DNA from: Nepenthes gracilis
Lineage: Eukaryota; Streptophyta; Magnoliopsida; Caryophyllales; Nepenthaceae
Length of the DNA: 64,000 bases
Reading direction: 5' to 3'
Assembly: GCA_033239525.1 (NCBI GenBank)
Contig: BSYO01000031.1
Location: forward strand, 3,938,467 to 4,002,466
In this document: piece by piece, positions 55,120-64,000 of the stretch
How positions within the stretch are numbered: position 1 is the first letter of the stretch
How the letters are laid out: each line of letters opens with the position of its first letter
The notes under the pieces: generated by a model
What the model was told of the DNA's origin: nothing
Seen by the model: the letters and a program-made list of their open reading frames with translations, nothing else
Databases searched by the model: none
Program-made: the position numbers and the translations under genes

Positions 55120-56751
55120 AAAAGGAGAAAATTAACCCAAACTAGAGTATACTTTTGATAATAGACATAACTTTATATTTTAAAAGCATTTGAATAATAT
55201 AATTTAATTCATGAAATAAAAACACTTTGAGTCGATTTGACATAAAAAAAATTCAATTACTCCATAAAATAAATCATGACCGAAATATAAAATAAAAATA
55301 AAAAAGAAGGTAAAATGACTTACAATAAGAAGATCTTCAAAACAGAAATCTAACGTTTGAAGCAATAGCAGAATTGAGGAGGTTTTATTTTTTAAAAAGA
55401 TGAAAAGAATTATTTTTTTATATTGATTATTTATCTTTAAATTTTTAATTATGATCTAATTATTATAAAATAATTAATTTTAATTAATTTTTAATTTTTA
55501 AAAATAATTAAATTATAATCTTTTGATAAAAAATAAATCATCGAGATGTGAAAATTAGAGCACCTCTGAATCCCCTCAACTCTTGTTGAAGAGCCCTAAT
55601 TTTCAGATTGTTTATTGTTTTCTGGATCCCCATGAAAACATAATTTTCTGTAGCACAATCTTTAGTTAAATTGTTTATTGTTTATTATTTTCCTTTTTAA
55701 ATTTATCATTTTTTTTTTAATTTTTATTGGTAAATTGATTGTAGGACGAATGTATAGTTATTTGTTATTGTTGTGTGTTTAATTTAAGATTTATTTATTT
55801 ATTTTTGTAAATAAGATAGTTTAGTTAAATTATTTTTATTTTTATTTTTTTAAATTTTAGTTAATCATCCTCCATATTTACATATTAATACTATATGGGT
55901 ATGTTGATTATGGGAGGGCTAATTAGCCATCATATCACAATATCAATTTTCATCCTCAATTTTTTCCCATGATAGTAGTATCTATGTTTATTTTTTAAAT
56001 ATTTAATTCCAAATCCAAATTTTATATTTTAAATAAAATATTAAATATTACTAAAAACATATTTAAGTTTTAAAATATTACTAAAATTAATTTAAAATAT
56101 TTAACTTTTATAGAAAAGGATATTATCGAAGAACATAAAAAAAATTAGTATTTATAAAAAAATATTAATTTTAAAATAAAATAATATTCATACACATATT
56201 TATATCAAAATTATAAAAATTAGTACAGATAGATAGGAGAGTAAAAAAATTTTACAAAGGTAAAACTCACATATATTTTTAACAATTTCAGTATAACGGA
56301 TATATAAATAAATATATAAATAATATTTTTTAAAAAATAAAATCATATTTAAAAAAATACGTATTGAGGGCGTCGAGTCAAAGCAAGATGTTGCAATGTT
56401 TTAATTGTGTTTAGTAGTATATATTTTACATGTTAAATAATATTAAGATTAAAGTACCTAAATATAAAAAAACTTTATTTTTTAATAGAATACTAATTCC
56501 AAGAATTTATATTTATTTGAAATATTATGAAAAATTTAAACTTAGCAAAAACTATATTTCACTTAATGTTAGTCATTTTCTTTTGTAATCCCACTCAACC
56601 TAAAATATTAATTACTTATAGTTTTGGTTTTGTCTAAATCGATTTATCTTTAAATATATATAAATATCAATTACTTATTTAAAATTTTCAATTTCAAATT
56701 AAAATTACTGCCACATAAAGAATGTAATATTTACATTGAAAACGTTATTAA
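55120..56751. other. AT-rich spacer with repeat B copy 3
   Basis: No gene is seen. The segment 55430-55590 ('aattatgatctaattattataaaata' in two parts, then 'atcgagatgtgaaaatta') follows the order of repeat B. The rest is homopolymer- and AT-rich sequence. Confidence 0.45.
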
Positions 56752-56756
56752 AATAT

Positions 56757-57378
56757 TGATGATGGTTTTGGTCAATTCAACTCAAGTAGAGGGCTCATCA
56801 ACAGAAGGAATTGATTCAGAGCTGAATAACGTCCCAACCAGCTTGATTGGACCAGAAGATCCAAACGGACGGGTGAACTGATCGGCCCAGTCAGAATGGC
56901 CCACGATTCACTTTTCGCGCGTTAAAGAAACCCACCATAACTTGTTGAAAACTGCAGGCTAAATGATATTTCTTTATCTATCCGAACAGTTCAGCGGGCA
57001 GTTGTTATGGAAGGTCAAACTGCCTTATAACTCTATAAATATCCCTCACTTCGGTTGGAAGGACGGGAGAGAAGAAGAATAGTATATAAAGCACACTACG
57101 AGTGTCTCTCTTTCTCAAAGACGCTTCTTGTAGAGCGCATCACACTCAATCTCCTTATACATGTATTAGTATTCTCACTATGTATTTTTCATCTTTATTT
57201 TCTTATCACTGACTTGAGTCTCGAAGGATAAATTGAGGAGTGAGTCCCGCAAATCCTCTAATATATTGTCTACTTGTTATGATTACACAGGATCCAAGTT
57301 TAAGGCTACAAAGATCGGATCCATTTTAGATCAACAACTCCCTAATTTATACAATAACTCGGACCTGAGGGTGTATCA
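56757..57378 (+). repeat. 5' LTR of the second Gypsy element
   Basis: It starts TGATGATGG and ends GTGTATCA next to the primer site. The TATA box TATAAATAT is at 57034-57042, followed by a purine-rich leader. AATAT precedes the LTR (56752-56756), but its partner cannot be checked because the 3' end is lost. Confidence 0.65.
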
Positions 57379-57379
57379 T

Positions 57380-57396
57380 TGGCACTGTTTATGAGA
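57380..57396 (+). other. Degenerate primer binding site of the second Gypsy element
   Basis: TGGCACTGTTTATGAGAA stands where plant Tat elements usually have TGGCGCCGTCTGTGGGAA. All differences but one are transitions. Confidence 0.65.
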
Positions 57397-57439
57397 ATCG
57401 ACTGAAAGGCTAGCTTAACCACTACTTACACCGAAGCAA

Positions 57440-58440
57440 AAATGGTTAACACCAAGACTCAAGTGAGCGCTCCTACTAGAGACGTCACCTTGCCAGGTAA
57501 CAATCCCCCTGTGGGAGGCCATGGGGAGGTCCAACAGGTGCTCTTCATGCAAGTGCTCAATGCTCAAATGGACAATATATCTGAGATGCTGCAAACCCCT
57601 TGTGAATAATGGGGTTGGCATAAATTGGGGGCTCCTTCCTCGATCGTCCGCACCCTGACTTCTAGAAGGAGGAGTCAGAGGATCCTGTACGCCTATGACG
57701 GATGCGCCGAACTGATGGACCATTTAAACTACTTTCGTACTTTCCTGAGCTTCCACGGCTTGGACGAGGCTACCATGTGTCAAGACATTCCCTTGACTCT
57801 CAAGGGAAACGCCAAGATTTACTTGTATCGTTTTCCACCAAATTCGATATAATCGTTCTAGGAGTTGGTCGACAACTTTCTGTCCCAATTTGCTTCCAAC
57901 CGAGAGAGAAAAAGCCAAGATTGGCACCTTGCCTGCATCTAGCAGGGCCGAATGAAAATTTGAAACATTTCCTTAGACAATTTGTCGCCAAGGCCCAATA
58001 GATACCCGGACTCACAAATGAAGTAAAGTTGAGTGCCTTCTTGTCAACTCTGGAGCCGGTTGAATTCTTCAAGCATTTGGCCCACAATGACTCCCAGATC
58101 TTCCGTGAGGTTGAAGCCATTGTTCGTACTTACATAGCAGTAGAGGAGGCTAATGAGACAAAAAAGCCAGGGCATGTAGACCACTTTCATCCAGGGCCAG
58201 AGACCGAAAAGAGAAGGAACGGAGATAGCGCCAACGTTTGTGACCCCACAAAGCATCCATGTACTGAGTCAGGTGATCGGCGGGAGTACAAACCCCTAAA
58301 CTTGACTCCTTTGAATGACATTCATACCAACATCTTGATACAAATCCAGAATAAAAATTTTTTGAAGTGGCCGAAAGCATTAAGGAATTCGAATGGAGGA
58401 GACCAACAAATACTATATGTATCACAAGCCCGCAGGTAAT
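57440..58440 (+). pseudogene. Gypsy gag fossil (second element)
   Basis: The first open piece (57442 onward) includes MVNTKTQVSAPTRD; a later one has YAYDGCAELMDHLNYFRTFL (57690-57745). The next is FHGLDEATMCQDIPLTLKGN, the retrotransposon gag core in which small residues and LxG/A...W are expected. A lysine-rich knuckle region follows to about 58440. Single stops and frameshifts separate the open pieces. Confidence 0.7.
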
Positions 58441-58479
58441 AGCACCGAAAATTGCCTTACACTACAAAAAGATATTGAA

Positions 58480-59130
58480 AACTTGATCAGAAAAGAACAC
58501 CTCACCTGATTCCTACAAAGAGCTAAATAGGCTGCCGATGGAACAGGTAGGGACAAGGCCGAGTTGCCTAGGATTCGAGTGGTAACTGGGGTTATTAACA
58601 TGGTAATGATGCAACCGACAAAGAACAATGCCTTGAATCGCCCAGAAATGGCAGCTGGCAACAAGAAGTTGAGGGTAAGGGTAAGAAATGATGTCATTAG
58701 TTTTAGAGGCGAAAATATAACTTATGTAATAACTTCCCACTCTATCCCTTAGTTGTATCTGCCATCATTTCATATGGTACTATAGATTACTAATTAAAAT
58801 AAATATTTTTTGATAATAAAAGTTTTAAAAATTTACTTTAGCTCGATGTATACTTTAAATTGGGTCTAAAGAGGAGTCAAATGAAGCTTACCAAGGAACC
58901 TTTGTATGGGTTGGACAATGAGCGAGTACCTATCCAAGGGGTGGTCAAGTTGGAAGTTACACTAGGGATTTATCGGAGGATAGCCTCCATGATACTTACC
59001 TTTTTGGTGGTAGACCTTCCATCCATCTACAACACCATCCTGAGCCAACCCTGCTCGACCACCGTTGGGGCAATAATGTCGATTCCATATCTAAAGATGA
59101 ATTTTCCTACTCCAAATGACATAGGATAGG
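58480..59130 (+). pseudogene. Gypsy protease fossil (second element)
   Basis: The active-site part is not clear. The C-terminal part is readable at 58860-59129: LYGLDNERVPIQGVVKLEV, then MILTFLVVDLPSIYNTILSQP and IPYLKMNFPT, the usual end of the protease in Tat elements. An AT-rich stretch of about 120 bp (58745-58865) interrupts the region and may be an insertion. Confidence 0.6.
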
Positions 59131-59179
59131 TCCTCAGTGATCAAATGACTAGCTAGACATGTTATCTGTCTCAGGTCAC

Positions 59180-60640
59180 TCAAGCGCCTTCTGGTTGACA
59201 AATTAATAACCTCGATTTTCGTGATGAGACCACCTTACAACAAGTCCAATCTAGCAAGTATACAACTTGAGTCCCCTTGGTTCCCGACGATCCTAAGGGA
59301 AATGTACAAATTGGGAGCTCCTTACCGAAACTCCTCTGAAACCAGTTGATAGACTTCCTTCGACGGAATTTTGACATCTTTTCTTGGATTCTTGCTGATA
59401 TGCCCAAGATACCGACCGGAGTAGTGGTCCACAAATTGGGCCTAGATCCTTGTCATGAACCCATCTGACAGAAATGGAGAAACCATTCCAGTAAAAAATT
59501 AGTCACCAATCGCAAGGAGGTAAGGAAGCTGCTCGACGTCAGGTTCATTAGGGAGATTCGATACCTAAACTGGCTATCCAACATGGTCCTCGTTATGAAA
59601 AGTAACGAAAAGTGGAGAATGTGTATCAACTTCACCGACATCAATAAGGCCTATCCGAATGATAGTTTTTCACTACAAAGGATCAACTTACTAGTGGACT
59701 CACATCCAACCATGAGCTATTGAGTTTCATGGACACCTACTTGGGTTACAATCAAATTAGGATAAACCTGAAAGATAAGGAGCACATGTCGTTCATGACC
59801 GACCAAGAGATGTATTGCTACAAGGTGATGTCTTTCAGATTGAAGAATGCCACATACCAGCGACTTGTAAACAAAATATTCAAAACCCAGATTGGCCGGA
59901 ATATAAAAGTATATATGGATGACATGGTCATGAAAAGCAAAATTACCGAAGATCATATCTACGACCTTGGTGAGACATTTAGCATCTTCTAGACACATCA
60001 AATGAAACTAAACCCCGTCAAATGTGTATTCGGTGTGACATCAAAAAAGTTCTTGGGCTTTATCATTTCACAAAGTAGGATCGTGGTGAACCCCAAAAAG
60101 ATAAAGGCGATCCTCAATATAAACCCACCTTGAGCTGTAAGAGAAGTCTGGAAATTCACTAGAAGACTTACAGCACTCTCTCGATACTTGTCAAAATCTG
60201 CGAAAAAGTATCCACCATTCTTCAAGACTTTGAAAGGGACGAATGCTGCTGGTTTTAAGTGGACGATGGATTGTGAAGCCCCTTTCCAAGAACTTAAGAA
60301 GTACCTCGCCAACCCTCATCTTTTGACATTTTTGCAAGAAGGTGAATAGCTATATTTATGTCTAACAGTATCCGACACCACTTTATGCTCAATCCTGATC
60401 TAACAGCTACCTGACGGGCAATGGCTGGTGTATTATGTCAGCAAGGTATTGATGGATTTGGAGAACCGCTACTCACATGCCAAGAGAGTACCCGTGACAA
60501 TCATCTATTCAGCCTAGAAGTTGTGCCATTATTTCCAAGTGCATAAGATTGTTGTTATCACAAACTAACCTCTAAAAGAAATCTTGTAGAAGCCAGACAT
60601 GTTCGGACGATTGGTCAAATGTGCCATTGAGTTGGGAGAG
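59180..60640 (+). pseudogene. Gypsy reverse transcriptase and RNase H fossil (second element)
   Basis: Order: EVRKLLDVRFIREIRYLNWL (about 59520-59580), NEKWRMCINFTDINKAYPND (about 59607-59660), then SFMDTYLGYNQIRINLKDKE. An MSFRLKNATYQRLVNKIF stretch and the catalytic VYMDDMVMKSK (YMDD at 59912-59923) follow. An RNase H part continues with FKWTMDCEAPFQELKKYLA (about 60255-60310) and YYVSKVLMDLENRYSHAKR. Stops occur, for example near 59720 in one frame, so no full-length enzyme can be made. The catalytic Asp pair is preserved. Confidence 0.8.
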
Positions 60641-60759
60641 TTCGACGTGGAGTTCCGATCATGGCCGGCCATGAAAGGTCAGGCCATGGTAAACTTTATA
60701 GTTGAGATGACGACCTCGACTTCAGTCACCCTTGACCTCGTAGAGGATGATGGCCAGCG

Positions 60760-61170
60760 TTCGATGCCAATATGGACTCTACATGTGGACAGTTCCTCGG
60801 CAGTGGAGCCAATGTGATCCTGGGGACTCCTGATGGATCAAAAATAAAATACTCAATGACCCTCGATTTTTTGGCAACCAATAACGTCACCGAGTATGAG
60901 GTGTTGCTTGCTAGACTCCGACTAGCCAGGGAATACTCGATAAAGAGCTTGATCATTTACAATGACTTGAAACTGATTGTTAATCAAGTGTAAGGAAATT
61001 TTGAGGCATCAAGCCCTCTCCTTTTCAAATGCCTCATCAAAGTTCAGAGCATGACCCCAACGTTTAACAGCGTGGAGGTAATCCACATACCAAGGGAAGA
61101 GGATGGGAAGGTTGACCGGCTAGAAAAAGCGGTGACAATCGGAGATCTGGAGCAGTATGCATGAGAGATG
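60760..61170 (+). pseudogene. Gypsy archaeal-type RNase H fossil (second element)
   Basis: WTLHVDSSSAVE (about 60772-60810) contains the first Asp. ATNNVTEYEVLLARLRLARE and YNDLKLIVNQV follow (60870-60990). The region ends with VEVIHIPREEDGKVDRLEKA (about 61073-61130). This domain places the element in the Tat lineage. Confidence 0.75.
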
Positions 61171-61219
61171 CACGAAGTTATCAACACCCCAAGTATAAAT
61201 GACTCGGAGCACGAAATGA

Positions 61220-62430
61220 TGCCAATAGCCAATGTCGAAAATTGGATAACCAGAAGGTATCTTGTCGACGGCATCCTACCAGATAATCTGGAAGAGGTCA
61301 AGTGCGTAAAAAGATGATAGGTTGGTACACCATCATGGAGGGAGGCTATACTGTCACTGGTACTTCATCTGTGCATGCGGTATCTCATGCCAGAAGAAGC
61401 TGACTATGTACTGGGAGAGGTGCATCTCAACATCTGTGGATCTCACATCGAGGATAAGAATTTTGCCTTTAAACTCATGCAGTAGGGCTACTATTGGCCC
61501 CCTATGAAACGCGACGCTATAGACTTTGTATGAAAATACAATAATTGTTAGATTCACAAAAACATTCCTCATCAGCCACACACAGTGTTTCAAGCAAAAC
61601 AGTTGCCCTAACCATTTGCACAATGGAGGCTCGATATAGCTGGACCCATGCCGATTGTGTCTCGACAATGAAAGTTTGTCATAGTCGGTATCAACTACTT
61701 CACAAAGTGGGGTTGAGACTTTTCACTGACAATGATCACCGAGCACTTCACAATGGAGTATGTGCACCAAAACATTGTGTGCAGATTTGGTATTACAAAG
61801 GTCATAGTGACCAACAATGGAACCCAATTTACCAATAAATGGTTTACTAGGTACTGCTCAAGCTTGAGGATAAGGCTAGTTTACATCTCCGTCGGCTCCC
61901 CATAAGTCAACGAGCAAGTGGAGGTGACCAACCGCATACTACTGCATTGGTTAAAGATGAAGCTAGAGGACGCTGGGAGCTCTTGGGTGGACAAGAGAGC
62001 CGATGCATGAGACACCCTTTAGCCTATGCTATAGAACGGAGGTGGTCATCCCAGTGGAAATAGGATAGCTCAGCCTTCGAGTCGAATGTTTTGACCCACT
62101 TAACAACTCCCAAAAACTCCAAAAGCATATTAACCTGCTCAAAGAAGCCTAGGATGTTGTGCACCTTTGGATGGCAGCCTAACAACAACAAATCGTGTAA
62201 TATTACAATAAGAAGGTGAAAATCCATCAGTTTGAGTTAGGAGACCTAGTCCTACAGAGTATAGAGGTGACTGGCAATAATACCGACTGAAATAAGCTTT
62301 TTCCTAATTGAGAGGCACCATTCATAATCTCAATAATTCTACGGAATGGGGCGTATAAGCTACGCACCCAAAATGACAAACTTGTTCCCTGGATGTGGAA
62401 TGCTACCTACCTCAAGAAATATTACTAGTA
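61220..62430 (+). pseudogene. Gypsy integrase fossil (second element)
   Basis: A linker WITRRYLVDGILPDNLEE (about 61243-61295) is followed by decayed zinc-finger and core pieces, including the NGTQFTNKWF equivalent near 61815-61850 and the QVEVTNR equivalent near 61915-61935. A C-terminal VGDLVLQ-like stretch (about 62240) and the closing WNATYLKKYY (about 62397-62426) complete the order. Stops and frameshifts throughout. Confidence 0.75.
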
Positions 62431-62770
62431 GTTCAAGGAACGTAACTGGTAGGTCACGAGCCTATGTAAAGTTAATATACATCATTCGAACTGCTTGTAA
62501 TATGTATCATGCTTAATTAATAAAACAAATTTTTATTTGTTTGCTCTTTATTAATTGCTTATATGTATGCTTGTTTGTTATCTTATGAAATTGCACGATC
62601 TAGGTTACCCCTTAACTAGGTGAACTCCTCTTCATTTGTCCCTCAAGCTATCTCATGGTAGTAAAAAAACCTTGGTCGTGCCACTGAGCAGCCTAGACAA
62701 GGTTGGATTTTAAAACTTTGTCACATCGCCAAGTGGCCTACATGGGGTCAAACATTGAAAACTTAGGGGG

Positions 62771-64000
62771 CTTCAACAGCATGCATGCAAAGACCTTCTT
62801 CCCATAGAGGTAGTATCATCAGCCAACCATGGTTGAGGAACAAGATAGTTGACTGGAGAAGATTGAAAATAGGAATGGATTGTTGACCAATTTTAGGGAG
62901 TTGACTGGAAGAAGTATATCGGTCAGTTTTGGTTAGATATTTAGACTTTACCAGAGTAAGTAATTTACTCTCACCTGCTCCCAACAGTTTTGTTAAATCC
63001 AGAACTATCTCAATAAGAAAAGTACCAGAGTAGATGACTTGCTCCTACCGGCTCCCAACTGCTCCGTTGCCTATAAATATTGGGTAGGAGAGAAAGGAGA
63101 GGGATTTTGGAAGAAAAGGGCATGAGAGAGAAGAAAAAGGAGAGGAAAAATTTATAGGCCAACTTGAGTAAGGAAGTTTTTTAGAACAAGTTAAGGCAAG
63201 TGTTCACTAAATTTCATTTGTTCTTACTGATGCTTTTGCTATCTCCATTCAAATCATTATGTAACATTACATGTTTTCTAATCATTGCATAATTTCATGA
63301 ATAAGTTTACATAATTAAAGCATGAATATTATGATTTAGAATGTTACATGTTCTAATTATGCTCTGAATATTTCAAGTCTATGTTTAAAAATAAAAATAT
63401 GAATTTTGTTATGAATTATTCAAGTTCACCGGATAACTTATCAAAAAATTCAGATATCTGGAATTTACTGAAGATTTGAATATGAGATGACCTTAAAAGA
63501 ATGATGAACCAAGGCTAAAGATACAAGAACCAGAGTCTCTTAAGTTAAGTAAAATAAGAAACTAGATCAAGGATTGTTCGGTAGGTAATATTCTTTGGCA
63601 TACCTTAAGATTTAGAGTGGTAATCGAGGATGACTCCGTCCTTAGAGTGATATGTGGTCCACCTTCCTCGGGGCATCACGATGGAAGACAAGAATCAAGA
63701 ATATATGATTATCCTGTCCTTGGGATGTAAATAAGAAGGAATTCATGATGATGCTATCTTTGGACAAAAGCTAAGAATATATAATCATCTTATCCTTGGG
63801 ATATAAATAAGAAGGAATTCATAGTGATACTGTCTTCGGACAAACCATGGCATTAGATTGTGTACAGTGAATACAATCCATCCTCGATTATTCGCTCCCT
63901 TAGTTGATATGGTTTACTAGCTCTGGTCCCTCAAGATGATAAAGGAATTATTCTAAAAGACAAGTAATTTTTAAGCTGTTCCATGATTTTTAGCAAAGTA
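62771..64000 (+). mobile_element. LTR (partial, family 1-like) running off the window
   Basis: A TATA box (TATAAATA, 63072-63079) is preceded by a two-copy repeat 'accagagtag..gacttgctc...ggctcccaac' (about 62950 and 63025). It is followed by a purine-rich leader (63085-63160), 'aggcaagtgttcact' (63194) and an AT-rich U5 with the family phrase 'catcc...tcgattattcgctcccttagttg'. This is the promoter-leader-U5 order of the family 1 LTRs. The exact start is unclear and the end is outside the window. Confidence 0.55.
63699..63848. repeat. Tandem duplication of about 75 bp in the last LTR
   Basis: Two adjacent copies begin 'gaatatatgattatcctgtcc' (63699) and 'gaatatataatcatcttatcc' (63774). Both continue through 'ttgggat.taaataagaagga' to a 'tttggacaaa' / 'ttcggacaaa' end. 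Confidence 0.8.

Larger units (their letters stand above)
56757..62770 (+). mobile_element. Second Tat-type Ty3/Gypsy retrotransposon, decayed
   Basis: A 5' LTR (about 56757-57378) is followed by a degenerate primer site (57380) and the full set gag, protease, RT, RNase H, second RNase H and integrase. A purine tract 'acttaggggg' lies at 62761-62770. A 3' LTR matching the 5' LTR is not visible; another LTR (62771 onward) takes its place. The 3' untranslated part (62430-62760) has 'gaggttggattttaaaac'-like sequence, as in the same lineage. Frames are broken but less so than in the intron element, and the RT catalytic box is kept. Confidence 0.8.

Noticed and set aside
62993..63000. Possible LTR start TGTTAAATCC for the last LTR
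   Set aside because: The two-copy repeat upstream (62950-63070) spans this point, so the LTR probably starts earlier. No matching end is in the window to decide.
62771..64000. Reading the last LTR as the 3' LTR of the second Gypsy element
   Set aside because: Its TATA region, leader and U5 do not align with 56757-57378. It resembles family 1 LTRs instead.
1..64000. CRISPR arrays, bacterial operons, phage or prokaryotic defence systems
   Set aside because: No direct-repeat/spacer pattern, no ribosome-binding-site-led gene runs. All coding evidence is eukaryotic with introns or plant retroelements.
1..64000. tRNA, rRNA or organelle-derived insertions
   Set aside because: No cloverleaf-like segment with A and B boxes and no recognisable rRNA or plastid/mitochondrial gene was seen by eye. 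A tRNAscan and organelle search would settle it.

Overview
The window looks like nuclear DNA of a flowering plant. It has one multi-exon GT-AG gene, strongly AT-rich intergenic DNA, and stacked Ty1/Copia and Ty3/Gypsy LTR retrotransposons with plant-type primer sites (initiator tRNA-Met for the Copia element, a degenerate site of the type seen in plant Tat-lineage Gypsy elements for two others). The species cannot be fixed from the sequence. A run of 100 N at 53397-53496 marks an assembly gap.

The only host gene I can reconstruct is on the plus strand at 33615-48641. It is an eight-exon short-chain dehydrogenase/reductase of the TIC32 / retinol-dehydrogenase-like family. The exons join in frame to 322 codons plus stop and keep the TGxxxGxG, NNAG, Ser and YxxxK motifs. 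Its first intron is about 11.9 kb, because a 9.5-kb decayed Tat-type Gypsy element (34477-43991, same strand) sits inside it. Near its 3' end that element carries a broken antisense reading frame.

Left of the gene (1-33000) is a repeat landscape. From left to right it holds a partial minus-strand LTR, a Gypsy RNase H-integrase fossil, an interspersed repeat, a 2.15-kb LTR, and a decayed SIRE-like Copia element (about 6533-13560) split by a 2158-bp solo LTR with a perfect CCCTT duplication. Next is a nested stack at 14269-25403: a plus-strand LTR with a satellite-like array, a minus-strand solo LTR (duplication CAATT) inside it, and a gag-only Copia element (18093-22603, duplication ATAAA) inside that. 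The stack splits an old repeat whose uninterrupted relative lies at 2540-3780. An AT-rich spacer follows, then a 489-bp solo LTR (duplication AATAT) about 770 bp upstream of the gene's start codon.

Right of the gene (48700-64000) are AT-rich spacer, an LTR fragment, the gap, a GC-rich solo LTR (53859-55114), a second decayed Tat-type Gypsy element (about 56757-62770) in recognisable gag-protease-RT-RNase H-integrase order, and part of another LTR running off the end.

I found no convincing new gene system. The observations most worth testing are the nonsense-only decay of the gag-only Copia frame, the satellite-like array inside an LTR, the CTCGAG-rich promoter blocks shared by LTRs of different families, and the retroelement-loaded first intron of the dehydrogenase gene.
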